Below, in pieces: positions 7,033 to 13,568 of a stretch of DNA of 14,062 nucleotides. The position numbers and the translations under genes were made by a program. The notes under the pieces are model-generated. The model had not been told where the DNA came from, did not search any database, and saw only the letters and a list, made by a program, of their open reading frames with translations. The stretch comes from Oscillospiraceae bacterium (GTDB taxonomy: Bacteria; Bacillota_A; Clostridia; Saccharofermentanales; Saccharofermentanaceae): assembly GCA_902791885.1 (NCBI GenBank), contig CADAXO010000012.1, positions 19,569 to 33,630 of the forward strand. The letters are read 5' to 3'. Within the stretch, counting starts at the first letter, position 1. Each line of letters begins with the position of its first letter.

Positions 7033-8652
7033 ATGACACTAGAACAACTTTATGAAGGTGTGAACCTTCAGGACTATTATGTCGGCGTAGTAACTCAGGT
7101 TTACAGGAGCTGTTCCATCGCTCAGATCGATAATCTTTCTGTTATGTCAGACAGAAGCAAGTTCAGCGGATCGTTCCTTCCTAACACCATCAACAACTTC
7201 GTAGTAGTCGACTCCACAGTCGGCGTTTTCCTTGGAGAAGTATTCGAGAATAAGGCTTCGAGAAAGAACATCTTCGAGATGAGCTCGATCGCTGAAGAGA
7301 AGCCTAACGATTATCACGAGATCAGTATCGACACTATCGCGATCATGAAGCCCGATTCGAACAAGTTCGAGCTCGCAGGCTTTAAGACGCTCGGTATCAC
7401 CGATAAGGTATATATAGCAACTAATGAGATCTATAAGCTGTTCTTGAGTTCCCTTGAGTTCTCGGGCGAGAACGAAGAGCCGCTTCCCCCGTTCGCTACA
7501 TTTATCAACAGATCAAATGCTGATGTTTCATTGAAGCCCAGTACTTTGTTCAACCGTCACCTTATGTGTATCGGTGCTACGAACAGCGGTAAGTCCACAA
7601 CGGCTCTCGCTATCCTCGATAAGGTCGTATCCACAGGCCGTAAGGCTCTCATCATCGACCCTACGGGTGAGTACAGAAACGCTTTCTCCGATGAGGAGAT
7701 CACGAAGCTTACACTCGGTGTAGACACTACGATCTCACCCGGTAAGATCACCATGGAACAGTGGGAGAAGCTTTTCGAAGCGGAGAACAGCAGCCAGGGT
7801 GCCGTGCTTTCCGAGGCTATCACTTCCTTACGATTTATGAAGAAGATCGGTGAGGACGGCTACTACTATAAAGTCGGTGAGAACATCGATGAGGTTCAGG
7901 AGAACCTCGCTTCCGTTTCTAACGATGATACGGATTTCAATATCGAACTCCTTCCTGAGCAGATCCAGGCTGAGTCAGTCTGCGAGCCTGACAGAGATAC
8001 CAACTACAGCTTCAAGTACTGCTATGACTCTCTGAAGGCTAACTCCAATGCTTCGTTCATCCAGAAGATCCAGTATCAGATGACGAATACGAAGTTCCTG
8101 TCATTCTTCTCGAATGACCCTAATATGTATAACCTTCTCGATGTAATCGAAGACTTTATACATCTTCCGAATGCGAGCCTTTATATCGATACATCGACAC
8201 TCGGTGCTTCGGAAGGTATCGGCGGAATGGTTATCGACCTTGTAAGTAACTTCGTAATCTCACGTGACAATATCTGCCCGTTCGTATTCTTTATCGATGA
8301 GGTTCACAGATATGCCAAGTCCCGTTACTCCGAAAGAGAGTTCCACGGCGGTCTTACTATCCTCGCAAGAGAGGGACGTAAGAAGGGTATCTTCCTTTAC
8401 CTCACAACACAGAATCCTAAGGACGTATCTCCGATACTCTTCGGTCAGATCGGTACGATGCTTATCCACAGACTTATGCTTAACGATGAGATCCATACCG
8501 TTGAGAGCCATCTTGACGATTACGCCATCAAGCACGTCAGAAAGCTCAATCAGGGTGAAGTTATCCTTACGAGTGTTAACCTCCTGCATAACATGTTCAT
8601 ACACGTTAAGAAGAGTGACAGAACACAGTACAACGATACACCGCTCCTGTAA
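7033..8652 (+). CDS. HerA-like (DUF87) AAA+ ATPase / DNA translocase
   Basis: This 539-aa protein has the layout of the HerA/FtsK superfamily. It has an N-terminal beta-rich region (about 1-160, HAS-barrel-like), Walker A GATNSGKST (181-189), an adjacent LIIDPTGEY block (207-214) typical of HerA, Walker B ending FVFFIDE (417-423), LAREGRKKG with candidate arginine fingers (R446, R449), and the TTQNP sensor motif (458-462). HerA ATPases form hexamers that pump DNA, usually with the nuclease NurA in archaea or with SIR2- or DUF4297-type effectors in phage defence. None of these is adjacent here. The gene stands alone, with its own strong promoter, a GGGGGAT ribosome site (7020-7026) and a terminator. 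Codon use (AAG for Lys, CTT/CTC for Leu, AGA/CGT for Arg) looks more biased than in its neighbours and hints at high expression. A core chromosomal role or an unlinked partner is likely. The partner is unknown. Confidence 0.88.
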   Translation: MTLEQLYEGVNLQDYYVGVVTQVYRSCSIAQIDNLSVMSDRSKFSGSFLPNTINNFVVVDSTVGVFLGEVFENKASRKNIFEMSSIAEEKPNDYHEISIDTIAIMKPDSNKFELAGFKTLGITDKVYIATNEIYKLFLSSLEFSGENEEPLPPFATFINRSNADVSLKPSTLFNRHLMCIGATNSGKSTTALAILDKVVSTGRKALIIDPTGEYRNAFSDEEITKLTLGVDTTISPGKITMEQWEKLFEAENSSQGAVLSEAITSLRFMKKIGEDGYYYKVGENIDEVQENLASVSNDDTDFNIELLPEQIQAESVCEPDRDTNYSFKYCYDSLKANSNASFIQKIQYQMTNTKFLSFFSNDPNMYNLLDVIEDFIHLPNASLYIDTSTLGASEGIGGMVIDLVSNFVISRDNICPFVFFIDEVHRYAKSRYSEREFHGGLTILAREGRKKGIFLYLTTQNPKDVSPILFGQIGTMLIHRLMLNDEIHTVESHLDDYAIKHVRKLNQGEVILTSVNLLHNMFIHVKKSDRTQYNDTPLL

Positions 8653-8676
8653 TACATCATTTAGGAAAGACTTAAT

Positions 8677-8715
8677 ATACCGCCTGCGCACTCACTGCCG
8701 GGCGGTATTTCTTAT
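8677..8715. terminator. Hairpin terminator between the HerA-like and GGDEF genes
   Basis: An 8-bp GC-rich stem (8677-8684 with 8701-8708) with a 16-base loop is followed by TTCTTAT on the plus strand. It lies between two converging genes. On the minus strand it is followed by a moderately T-rich stretch, so it may serve both. Confidence 0.65.
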
Positions 8716-8722
8716 GAGGGGA

Positions 8723-9826
8723 TTATTCTTTATCCTCGAAGATAAGCACATTCTTACCGTGCTGTTTGCCGTAGTACATACGCTCGTCGGCTTTCTTGAT
8801 CAGCGCCTCAGGCTCGGTGTAAGAACCGTCATATTCAGCAACTCCGATGGTGGTCGTTATAAAGATCTGCTTGTTGAAGAATACTGTCGGATTAGATTCG
8901 ACGGTCTTTCTTAATCTCTCGAGTCTTACCTTGGCAACAGCCATGCTGCAGTCCTTAAGAAGGATAACAAATTCTTCTCCGCCCCATCTGCAGATGTCGG
9001 ATCCCGGCAATTCCTGCTTGATCATCATCGTTGCATTCTTGAGGACCTCGTCTCCGGCTTCATGGCCATAAGAGTCGTTTACGCGCTTGAAGTCATCAAG
9101 ATCGCAGAATGCGATGCAGAAAACTGTCGGGGCGTCACTCTCCATAAGACCACTTATGAGAGGGAGGAAACCTCTTCTGTTAAGAATGCTGGTCAGTGCA
9201 TCTTCATGGGCATCAAGCGACAGTTGCTTGTTCTCCGCTTCAAGGTTGATAACCATATTCTCACTCGTGAAGATATACATTATGTTATAGAAGATCGTCG
9301 AGAATACCATGGAGAAAGCCGATAAGATTACCAGTACCAGCATAGTTCCTGAGGATAATTTATAGACGGGTTCTTCATTGAAGAATCTTAAATACAGGGC
9401 GATGAATACGGCGAAGTTCAGGAAGACCATCAGTACAACGCCCCATCTGGATCTGCCCTTGAACAGATTGCTTCCGAAGTAGATGATTATCGGAACTATG
9501 GAGAACAGGAAGCAATACGTACCGCATCTTAATCCGACATAGTAGGTGGATATGACGGTATATACTGTAACTTCCAGAATGATGCTGACATACACGGGAA
9601 GGATATGCTTAAATCTGCACAGCAGGAAACAGAAAGTATATACGATAACGCTCAGGAAATTGAACTGAACGAGCGGTGTGACACCTGCTGTCCAGAAGAT
9701 GATCAACAGAGCTGCATGTACGCAGCCCATTACTCCCGCTGTGAAAGAGTAGGCATGATTAACAAGGAACTGCAATGTGTCGGCGATGATCGAAGTATTA
9801 TCTTTACGGTTCATCGTGGTGCTCAT
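8723..9826 (-). CDS. Membrane-anchored diguanylate cyclase (GGDEF domain)
   Basis: The predicted product makes the second messenger cyclic di-GMP from two GTP. The first ~190 residues hold about six hydrophobic segments, a membrane sensor region that I cannot assign to a named MASE type. A short linker with helical character (190-208) leads to the GGDEF domain. Visible marks are DALTSILNRRGF (209-220), the metal-binding Asp in FCDLDDFKRVNDSYGH (about 240-255) and an intact active-site GGEEF (282-286). The inhibitory I-site RxxD normally found just upstream is changed: here PGSD (274-277) keeps the Asp but has Pro for Arg, so product inhibition may be lost. No EAL or HD-GYP domain is present in the window. 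Start ATG at 9826 with AAAGGA about 11 bases upstream. It is divergent from the GtrA gene and probably monocistronic. Confidence 0.93.
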   Translation of the reverse strand: MSTTMNRKDNTSIIADTLQFLVNHAYSFTAGVMGCVHAALLIIFWTAGVTPLVQFNFLSVIVYTFCFLLCRFKHILPVYVSIILEVTVYTVISTYYVGLRCGTYCFLFSIVPIIIYFGSNLFKGRSRWGVVLMVFLNFAVFIALYLRFFNEEPVYKLSSGTMLVLVILSAFSMVFSTIFYNIMYIFTSENMVINLEAENKQLSLDAHEDALTSILNRRGFLPLISGLMESDAPTVFCIAFCDLDDFKRVNDSYGHEAGDEVLKNATMMIKQELPGSDICRWGGEEFVILLKDCSMAVAKVRLERLRKTVESNPTVFFNKQIFITTTIGVAEYDGSYTEPEALIKKADERMYYGKQHGKNVLIFEDKE

Positions 9827-9865
9827 GCTTAAATTATTCCTTTAATAATGTATTAAGCTACGATG

Positions 9866-9874
9866 ATTATATCA
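9866..9874 (-). promoter_or_regulatory. Extended -10 promoter of the diguanylate cyclase gene
   Basis: On the minus strand TGA immediately precedes a perfect TATAAT, the extended -10 form that works without a good -35. None is seen at 17 bases. The predicted leader is about 33 bases and holds the AAAGGA ribosome site. Confidence 0.6.
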
Positions 9875-9936
9875 TTTGCTTTTGTTCAAACAGATGCGTA
9901 ACAGCGGTAGTTTTCAAAGAATTAACATGCTTTAAG

Positions 9937-9945
9937 TGGTATTAT
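9937..9945 (+). promoter_or_regulatory. Extended -10 promoter of the GtrA gene
   Basis: TGG directly precedes TATTAT (9940-9945), an extended -10 one base off consensus. Transcription would begin near 9952, which lies downstream of the GTG at 9936. That GTG cannot be the start if this promoter is used. A TTAACA at 9922-9927 is too close to pair with it but could pair with TATACT at 9943-9948 at 15 bases. Confidence 0.5.
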
Positions 9946-9986
9946 ACTTTCAGATTTATATGATTCGAAGAATAGGAGTATCTGAT

Positions 9987-10436
9987 TTGAATAACAAAAA
10001 GGAATTGGTAAGAGGGATTAAGTTCTTCCTGTTCTCAACTTCTGCAGGCATTATCGAGTTCGGTTCGTTCGCACTGCTTGATACATTAACGGGCTGGCCC
10101 TACTGGCCTAAATATCTGATAGCTCTCGTACTGTCTGTTATCTGGAACTTCACGCTGAACAGACAGTTTACATTCCGCTCCGCAGGCAATGTGCCGGTTG
10201 CTATGCTTAAGGTAGCAATCTTCTACGCAGTATTCACTCCGGTAACAACGATCCTCGGTAACTATCTTGCCGAGGATCTGGGGTGGAACGATCTTCTTGT
10301 TACACTTCTTAACATGGGATGCAACCTTATTACGGAGTATTTGTACGACAGATTTATCGTGTTCGGCAAGACGCTGGATACCAACAAGAGAGCCGTCGCC
10401 GAAGCTGCTGCCGAGACTTCGGCCGAGCAGAAGTAA
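9987..10436 (+). CDS. GtrA family membrane protein
   Basis: GtrA-like proteins are small four-helix membrane proteins, thought to flip or help move lipid-linked sugars for cell-surface glycosylation. From the TTG at 9987 the product is 149 aa. The open frame reaches back to a GTG at 9936 and an ATG at 9960. I chose TTG because AGGAG lies eight bases before it, because the GTG overlaps the promoter, and because the family N-terminus (charged, then KFFLFSTSAGIIEFGSFALL) starts right after it. Family marks are that first helix, the WNFTLNRQFTFRS motif after helix two, and a last helix ending LYDRFIVFG. The C-terminus adds a ~20-residue Ala/Glu-rich tail. No glycosyltransferase is adjacent, so the lipid-sugar is unknown. 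Confidence 0.9.
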   Translation: MNNKKELVRGIKFFLFSTSAGIIEFGSFALLDTLTGWPYWPKYLIALVLSVIWNFTLNRQFTFRSAGNVPVAMLKVAIFYAVFTPVTTILGNYLAEDLGWNDLLVTLLNMGCNLITEYLYDRFIVFGKTLDTNKRAVAEAAAETSAEQK

Positions 10437-10525
10437 ATTCTCTACTTACTTTCCGACACATGGCGCCTTCTGTGTTGCTAAAACAACAGAAACAGCATTA
10501 ATTACTCATTGGTATTGATGCGGCC

Positions 10526-10570
10526 GGATGATTAAATTGACTCATGAATAAAAAACATCCATGAGGAGGA
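10526..10570 (+). promoter_or_regulatory. Possible leader pseudoknot and ribosome site of the GG-leader peptide
   Basis: Two interleaved inverted repeats precede the peptide gene: GGATG (10526-10530) with CATCC (10556-10560), and CTCATG (10541-10546) with CATGAG (10560-10565), sharing one base. Together they could form an H-type pseudoknot, or compete. The second one pairs into the start of the very strong ribosome site AGGAGGAAAG. The arms are short, so this may be chance. No clear promoter was found between 10437 and 10577, so read-through from the GtrA gene is possible. Confidence 0.3.
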
Positions 10571-10577
10571 AAGAACA

Positions 10578-10796
10578 ATGAAGTACAATGAACTTAATAA
10601 CAAGGAAATGGAAAAGGTTAACGGCGGAATCTATTTTTTCCGCGAAGGACCCGTATTAGAAGCTCCCAAAACAAACGGTCAGGCAGCGGACGACGGTGTA
10701 GATATCTCAAAAGATCCTGCATATCAACCCGTTGAAAAACGAAGGGTTATAGGTGCGGGGGCCAAAATTAAGATCGAAAAGGAACGTTATATCTGA
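10578..10796 (+). CDS. Small peptide with a double-glycine leader (bacteriocin- or signal-like)
   Basis: The 72-aa product begins MKYNELNNKEMEKVNGG. This fits the double-glycine leader seen in class II bacteriocins and ComC/Blp-type pheromones: hydrophobic residues at fixed spacing (L6, M11, V14), Glu/Lys between them, and GG at 16-17. Such leaders are cut after the GG by the C39 peptidase domain of a dedicated ABC exporter. The predicted mature part is 55 aa, starts IYFFREGP, is rich in Lys, Asp and Glu, and has no Cys and only single Ser and Thr residues. A disulfide, thioether or lanthionine structure is therefore not expected. It is more polar than typical pore-forming bacteriocins, so a signalling or other secreted role is equally possible. 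The ribosome site AGGAGGAAAG is excellent. No C39 transporter, immunity protein or maturation enzyme is in the window. A strong terminator follows. Confidence 0.75.
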   Translation: MKYNELNNKEMEKVNGGIYFFREGPVLEAPKTNGQAADDGVDISKDPAYQPVEKRRVIGAGAKIKIEKERYI

Positions 10797-10809
10797 CACA
10801 TGATACTGC

Positions 10810-11742
10810 TTACAGTATGCGGTGTACGATCTCTTCGTACTCCGCATATTTTTTTGCTTTCAGAAGACGCTTGATGTCTTTGTCTTTACCATCGAAAAGG
10901 ACTCTCCAATAAGTCCAGAGCTCCTTCATTCTGTAAAGAACGTTGATATCGGGTGACATGACCTTCTGATACTCGTGATAGAGCGTGTCGTGCAGTTTTC
11001 TGAATTTTGTAAAGTCGGTTTCCGAAGCGAAGCCGTTAAGCTTGTCAGCAAGTGACGGATCTGATATCAGTCCCCTTCCCAGCATAACGGGATCGGGGCT
11101 GATTTTGAATGTGTTCGAAAGATCTTCGAAGTCTTCTGTCGTGTAGATGTTCCCGTTATACACAAGCGGGATCTTCGAGTGTTCCAAAGCGTATGCGTAG
11201 TATTCCCGGCGGGGTTCTCCCTTATAGAAGTCTGCCCGTATCCTCGGGTGCACGATAAGTTCGCTTACCGGGAATGCGTTGAAAATCTCCAAAAGGTCAT
11301 AGAACTCGTCCGGATTATAGTAGCCGAGCCTGGTCTTGATCGATATGCTCATGCCTTCGGATTCGCCGTAAGCATAGATGTCGTCCAGGAACTTCTGCAA
11401 AGCCGCCGTCTCGGGCAGGAAACCCGCACCTTTGCCTTTCGCGCAGACAGTTCCGGAAGGGCATCCGAGGTTTAAGTTTATCTCCCTGTAGCCCATGTTC
11501 TGCAGTTCTTTTGCCGCTTCAATAAAGCAGTCCGATCTGCATGTGAGTATCTGGGGTACAAGGTTGATCCCCCTGTTGTTCTCGGGGGTGATGTCTTTTC
11601 GCTCGCGGGGCGTTATGGGGCAGTTCTCTGCAGGGGAGATGAACGGCGCGAAGTACTTGTCGATGTGCCCGTAGATCCCGTTATATGCATTGCGGAAAAT
11701 GTACCCGGTAATGCCTTCAAGCGGCGCGCAATAAATCTTCAT
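10810..11742 (-). CDS. tRNA-dihydrouridine synthase family protein
   Basis: Dus enzymes are FMN-dependent and reduce specific uridines in tRNA to dihydrouridine. This 310-aa protein shows the TIM-barrel marks: MKIYCAPLEGITGYIFR at the FMN-binding start, the catalytic Cys in NLNLGCPSG (C94), SIKTRLG (Lys136) binding FMN phosphate or substrate, VHPR (H165, R167), the NGNI loop (196-199) and LGRG (221-224) for the FMN phosphate. The length is typical of the shorter Dus types. Which tRNA position it modifies cannot be told. It overlaps the Nudix gene by four bases (ATGA), so the two are translationally coupled in a three-gene operon. Its last dozen codons also encode the terminator of the opposing peptide gene, which constrains both. 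Confidence 0.93.
   Translation of the reverse strand: MKIYCAPLEGITGYIFRNAYNGIYGHIDKYFAPFISPAENCPITPRERKDITPENNRGINLVPQILTCRSDCFIEAAKELQNMGYREINLNLGCPSGTVCAKGKGAGFLPETAALQKFLDDIYAYGESEGMSISIKTRLGYYNPDEFYDLLEIFNAFPVSELIVHPRIRADFYKGEPRREYYAYALEHSKIPLVYNGNIYTTEDFEDLSNTFKISPDPVMLGRGLISDPSLADKLNGFASETDFTKFRKLHDTLYHEYQKVMSPDINVLYRMKELWTYWRVLFDGKDKDIKRLLKAKKYAEYEEIVHRIL
10816..10855 (+). terminator. Strong intrinsic terminator of the GG-leader peptide gene
   Basis: A stem of 7 bp (10816-10822 with 10842-10848), one T-T mismatch, then 5 more bp (10824-10828 with 10836-10840), with a 7-base loop, is followed directly by seven T. It points only in the plus direction. The whole element lies inside the 3' coding part of the converging dus gene, whose stop codon is at 10810-10812. 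A smaller hairpin (10803-10808 with 10813-10818) covers that stop. Confidence 0.9.
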
Positions 11743-12269
11743 AGGCGCTGCTCCGTCATCATCTCAGACTTGATGAGCTCCAGCACACGCTTCTCTCTTC
11801 CAATCATAACCTCATTGAAAAAGACGTCGCTTCTGTACTCGCAGTTGACCTTTATCGCCTCGTCTATGTCGACGTAAACCAGCATGAAACCTGCTTCCTT
11901 CTCGTACTCATCGAGGTTCTGGCTTCCCGCAGCATCTTCGGTCTCACACAGGTAGTAATAATTCTCCTGCTCGAAAATGGTATCCGCATCCTTGTCGCTT
12001 CTTTGTCTTCTTAAGACACTTCCGTATTCAACGATGCTTTCGGGGATGACGTTAAGACCGGATTCTTCCCTGACCTCACGGATCAGAGCCTTCTTCTTGT
12101 CTTCATCATCATGAATACCGCCGCCCGGGAATTTATAGTATTTCTCGTTAGTTGCATAAACCAGAGCGATCTTATCATCCTTAAGGATTATCGCCCTCGC
12201 CGACGGTCTTCTGAAGACTTTGGTACAGCCCCCGTAGTCCTTAAGATCAACTTCGAATAAACGCCTCAT
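11739..12269 (-). CDS. Nudix hydrolase
   Basis: This 176-aa protein carries a complete Nudix box, G-x5-E-x7-REVREESGL at residues 50-72, with the metal-binding glutamates E65, E68 and E69 in place. It is expected to hydrolyse a nucleoside diphosphate linked to another group, with Mg2+. The rest is a standard Nudix fold with no added domain, so the substrate is open. Housecleaning of damaged nucleotides and NUDIX-type ADP-sugar hydrolysis are both possible. It sits between a 57-aa protein gene (12 bases upstream) and dus (4-base overlap). The start at 12269 has a poor ribosome site, so translation probably depends on coupling to the upstream small gene. Confidence 0.93.
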   Translation of the reverse strand: MRRLFEVDLKDYGGCTKVFRRPSARAIILKDDKIALVYATNEKYYKFPGGGIHDDEDKKKALIREVREESGLNVIPESIVEYGSVLRRQRSDKDADTIFEQENYYYLCETEDAAGSQNLDEYEKEAGFMLVYVDIDEAIKVNCEYRSDVFFNEVMIGREKRVLELIKSEMMTEQRL

Positions 12270-12281
12270 GTGTTCACGTTA

Positions 12282-12455
12282 TTACTTGTTGCCTAAAGCC
12301 TTGCTGATCGTGTCTACGTCAGGAAGATCGATGCCTACCTTCTTCTCAACTGCATTGATTGCATCGTCAGCAGTTTTCTTTGCTGTGGCATCCTTAGTTA
12401 CCTTTTCCAAAGCGTCCTGTGCAATATCTTTTGCCTTATTGATATCGATATCCAT
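12282..12455 (-). CDS. Small acidic helical protein, 57 aa
   Basis: Reading the minus strand from the ATG at 12455 gives 57 codons ending in TAA, preceded by an ideal AGGAGG at seven bases and an extended -10 promoter, so the gene is well supported despite its size. The sequence begins MDIDINKAKDIAQDALEKV and contains no aromatic residues, Cys, His or Arg. It looks like two or three amphipathic helices followed by a GIDLPD turn. The pattern VEKKVGIDLPDVDTI recalls small clostridial proteins of unknown function with a VEKxxGIDLPD-type ending, from memory only. It is the first gene of an operon with the Nudix and dus genes. It has no signal peptide or GG leader, so it is probably cytoplasmic. 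Confidence 0.82.
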   Translation of the reverse strand: MDIDINKAKDIAQDALEKVTKDATAKKTADDAINAVEKKVGIDLPDVDTISKALGNK

Positions 12456-12483
12456 AGTTATTCCTCCTAAGTTTAATCGCTGT

Positions 12484-12492
12484 ATTATACCA
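12484..12492 (-). promoter_or_regulatory. Extended -10 promoter of the 57-aa/Nudix/dus operon
   Basis: On the minus strand TGG directly precedes a perfect TATAAT (12484-12489), an extended -10. No good -35 lies at 17 bases. The start of transcription would be near 12477, giving a ~22-base leader with the AGGAGG ribosome site. Confidence 0.65.
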
Positions 12493-12587
12493 TTCCCGAC
12501 AGACCGAGAGGCGTACGGCCCGAGTTCATACTATTTTCTCAAAAATTGAAAAAGAGTATGGACCCCATCCGGGTGTTTTTCTTGATA

Positions 12588-12593
12588 TATAAT
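12588..12593 (+). promoter_or_regulatory. Candidate -10 of the MORN-like gene
   Basis: A perfect TATAAT lies 38 bases before the ATG at 12632. No -35 is apparent at 16-18 bases, so the call rests on the -10 and its position. Confidence 0.4.
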
Positions 12594-12631
12594 TACAGTA
12601 GTTTGCGCGATTCTCTTTTGGTTGGGGAACA

Positions 12632-13477
12632 ATGATAGAAAAAGATATGGAAAATTCAGTAGTAGATTTTGATGAACTTTCTTCTGCAGACCAGTGTATG
12701 CAGTATGATGTCAGGTATAATTCTCAGTTGTTTACCGGCACTGCGGTCGAGGAAGATGATGATTACCGCCGGGAATGGAATTATGTAAACGGTAATTGCC
12801 ACGGCCGGTCCTTTGCTGTAAACGGAAGCGGGCAGCTGATCCTTGAAGCGTTTTATGATAACGGAAAAGAATTATCGTATAAATCATGGAACGATGCGGG
12901 TGTGTTAGTCATACGGAGAGAATCAGATCCCTTTATTGTTCAGGAGTTCGATGACAGCGGTGATCTCGTATCGGAGAAAAATGACGTGCATTATTTGCGC
13001 TACTATGCTAAAGATCACCTTTGTGAGGAAAAAGATTATAGGGCACTTACTGCGGCTGTATATGATTATGAAGGAACATGGTTGGTTAAGTACCGTTTCA
13101 GGATGCTGCAGGGACATATGACATGCGCCATACCGGAATCATATGAGTACAATGATGAGCGATGGAGTCAATGCTATGTGTTAATCCTGGCCGAAGACTA
13201 TCCATACATGCATCCCCATTTTATTGCGTGGATGCGTTCGGGAAGGATCCCTTCAGAAATAAGATCCGGAATAATATGTGACCTTATAAGAAAAGATGAA
13301 CTGCATCTTAAGTGGGACGGCATTGAACTGGCAGGTTATTTCAACGTTACTGACGCGGTTCCGTTGATCAGAAAAGAAACATCAAACATGAATATTCCTG
13401 AGACTATCGGGGAAATGGGATACGCAGTAACTGTTGGGGAAAGAGCGAAAAGAGTCCTTAACAGAATGATTGGTTAA
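12632..13477 (+). CDS. MORN-variant (YwqK-like) repeat protein of unknown function
   Basis: The first ~30 residues of this 281-aa protein are acidic. Residues ~33-115 then contain repeated short beta-hairpin units of the MORN-variant type (LFTGTAVEED, WNYVNGNCHGRSF, EAFYDNGKELSYKSW, EFDDSGDLVSEKND). Such repeats occur in B. subtilis YwqK, the antitoxin of a polymorphic toxin, and in other immunity-like proteins. The C-terminal half (about 150-281) is a different, mixed alpha/beta part with many Trp and Tyr, ending in a helical region. I do not recognise it. No signal peptide is seen. The ribosome site (TTGGGGA) is weak, and the alternative ATG at 12647 is possible. Codon use is less biased than in the HerA-like and core genes nearby, with more AAA, ATA and GGA, which would fit an accessory gene. 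A role as immunity protein is only suggested. No toxin gene is adjacent within the window. Confidence 0.75.
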   Translation: MIEKDMENSVVDFDELSSADQCMQYDVRYNSQLFTGTAVEEDDDYRREWNYVNGNCHGRSFAVNGSGQLILEAFYDNGKELSYKSWNDAGVLVIRRESDPFIVQEFDDSGDLVSEKNDVHYLRYYAKDHLCEEKDYRALTAAVYDYEGTWLVKYRFRMLQGHMTCAIPESYEYNDERWSQCYVLILAEDYPYMHPHFIAWMRSGRIPSEIRSGIICDLIRKDELHLKWDGIELAGYFNVTDAVPLIRKETSNMNIPETIGEMGYAVTVGERAKRVLNRMIG

Positions 13478-13568
13478 TCCTGTATAGAAGACCACCGGCG
13501 ATGTTGAACTTGCCCGTTTTTGTTGCCTGAGATACAGTTAAACATATGAGGTTTAAGGAGATAAGGCA

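Noticed and set aside
8264..8914. Open frame of 216 codons on the plus strand spanning the HerA end and the GGDEF end
   Set aside because: It overlaps HerA in another frame and then runs antisense to the GGDEF gene across a terminator. The Ser/Arg/Thr-rich composition is typical of a shadow frame.
10469..10491. TTCTG..TTG / CAACAGAA inverted repeat after the GtrA gene
   Set aside because: The stem has a two-base bulge and no T-run follows, so it was not called a terminator.
12562..12579. ACCC/GGGT mini-hairpin followed by GTTTTT
   Set aside because: The stem has only 4 bp and lies upstream of the candidate promoter, with no gene reading into it from the left, so a terminator role is not credible.
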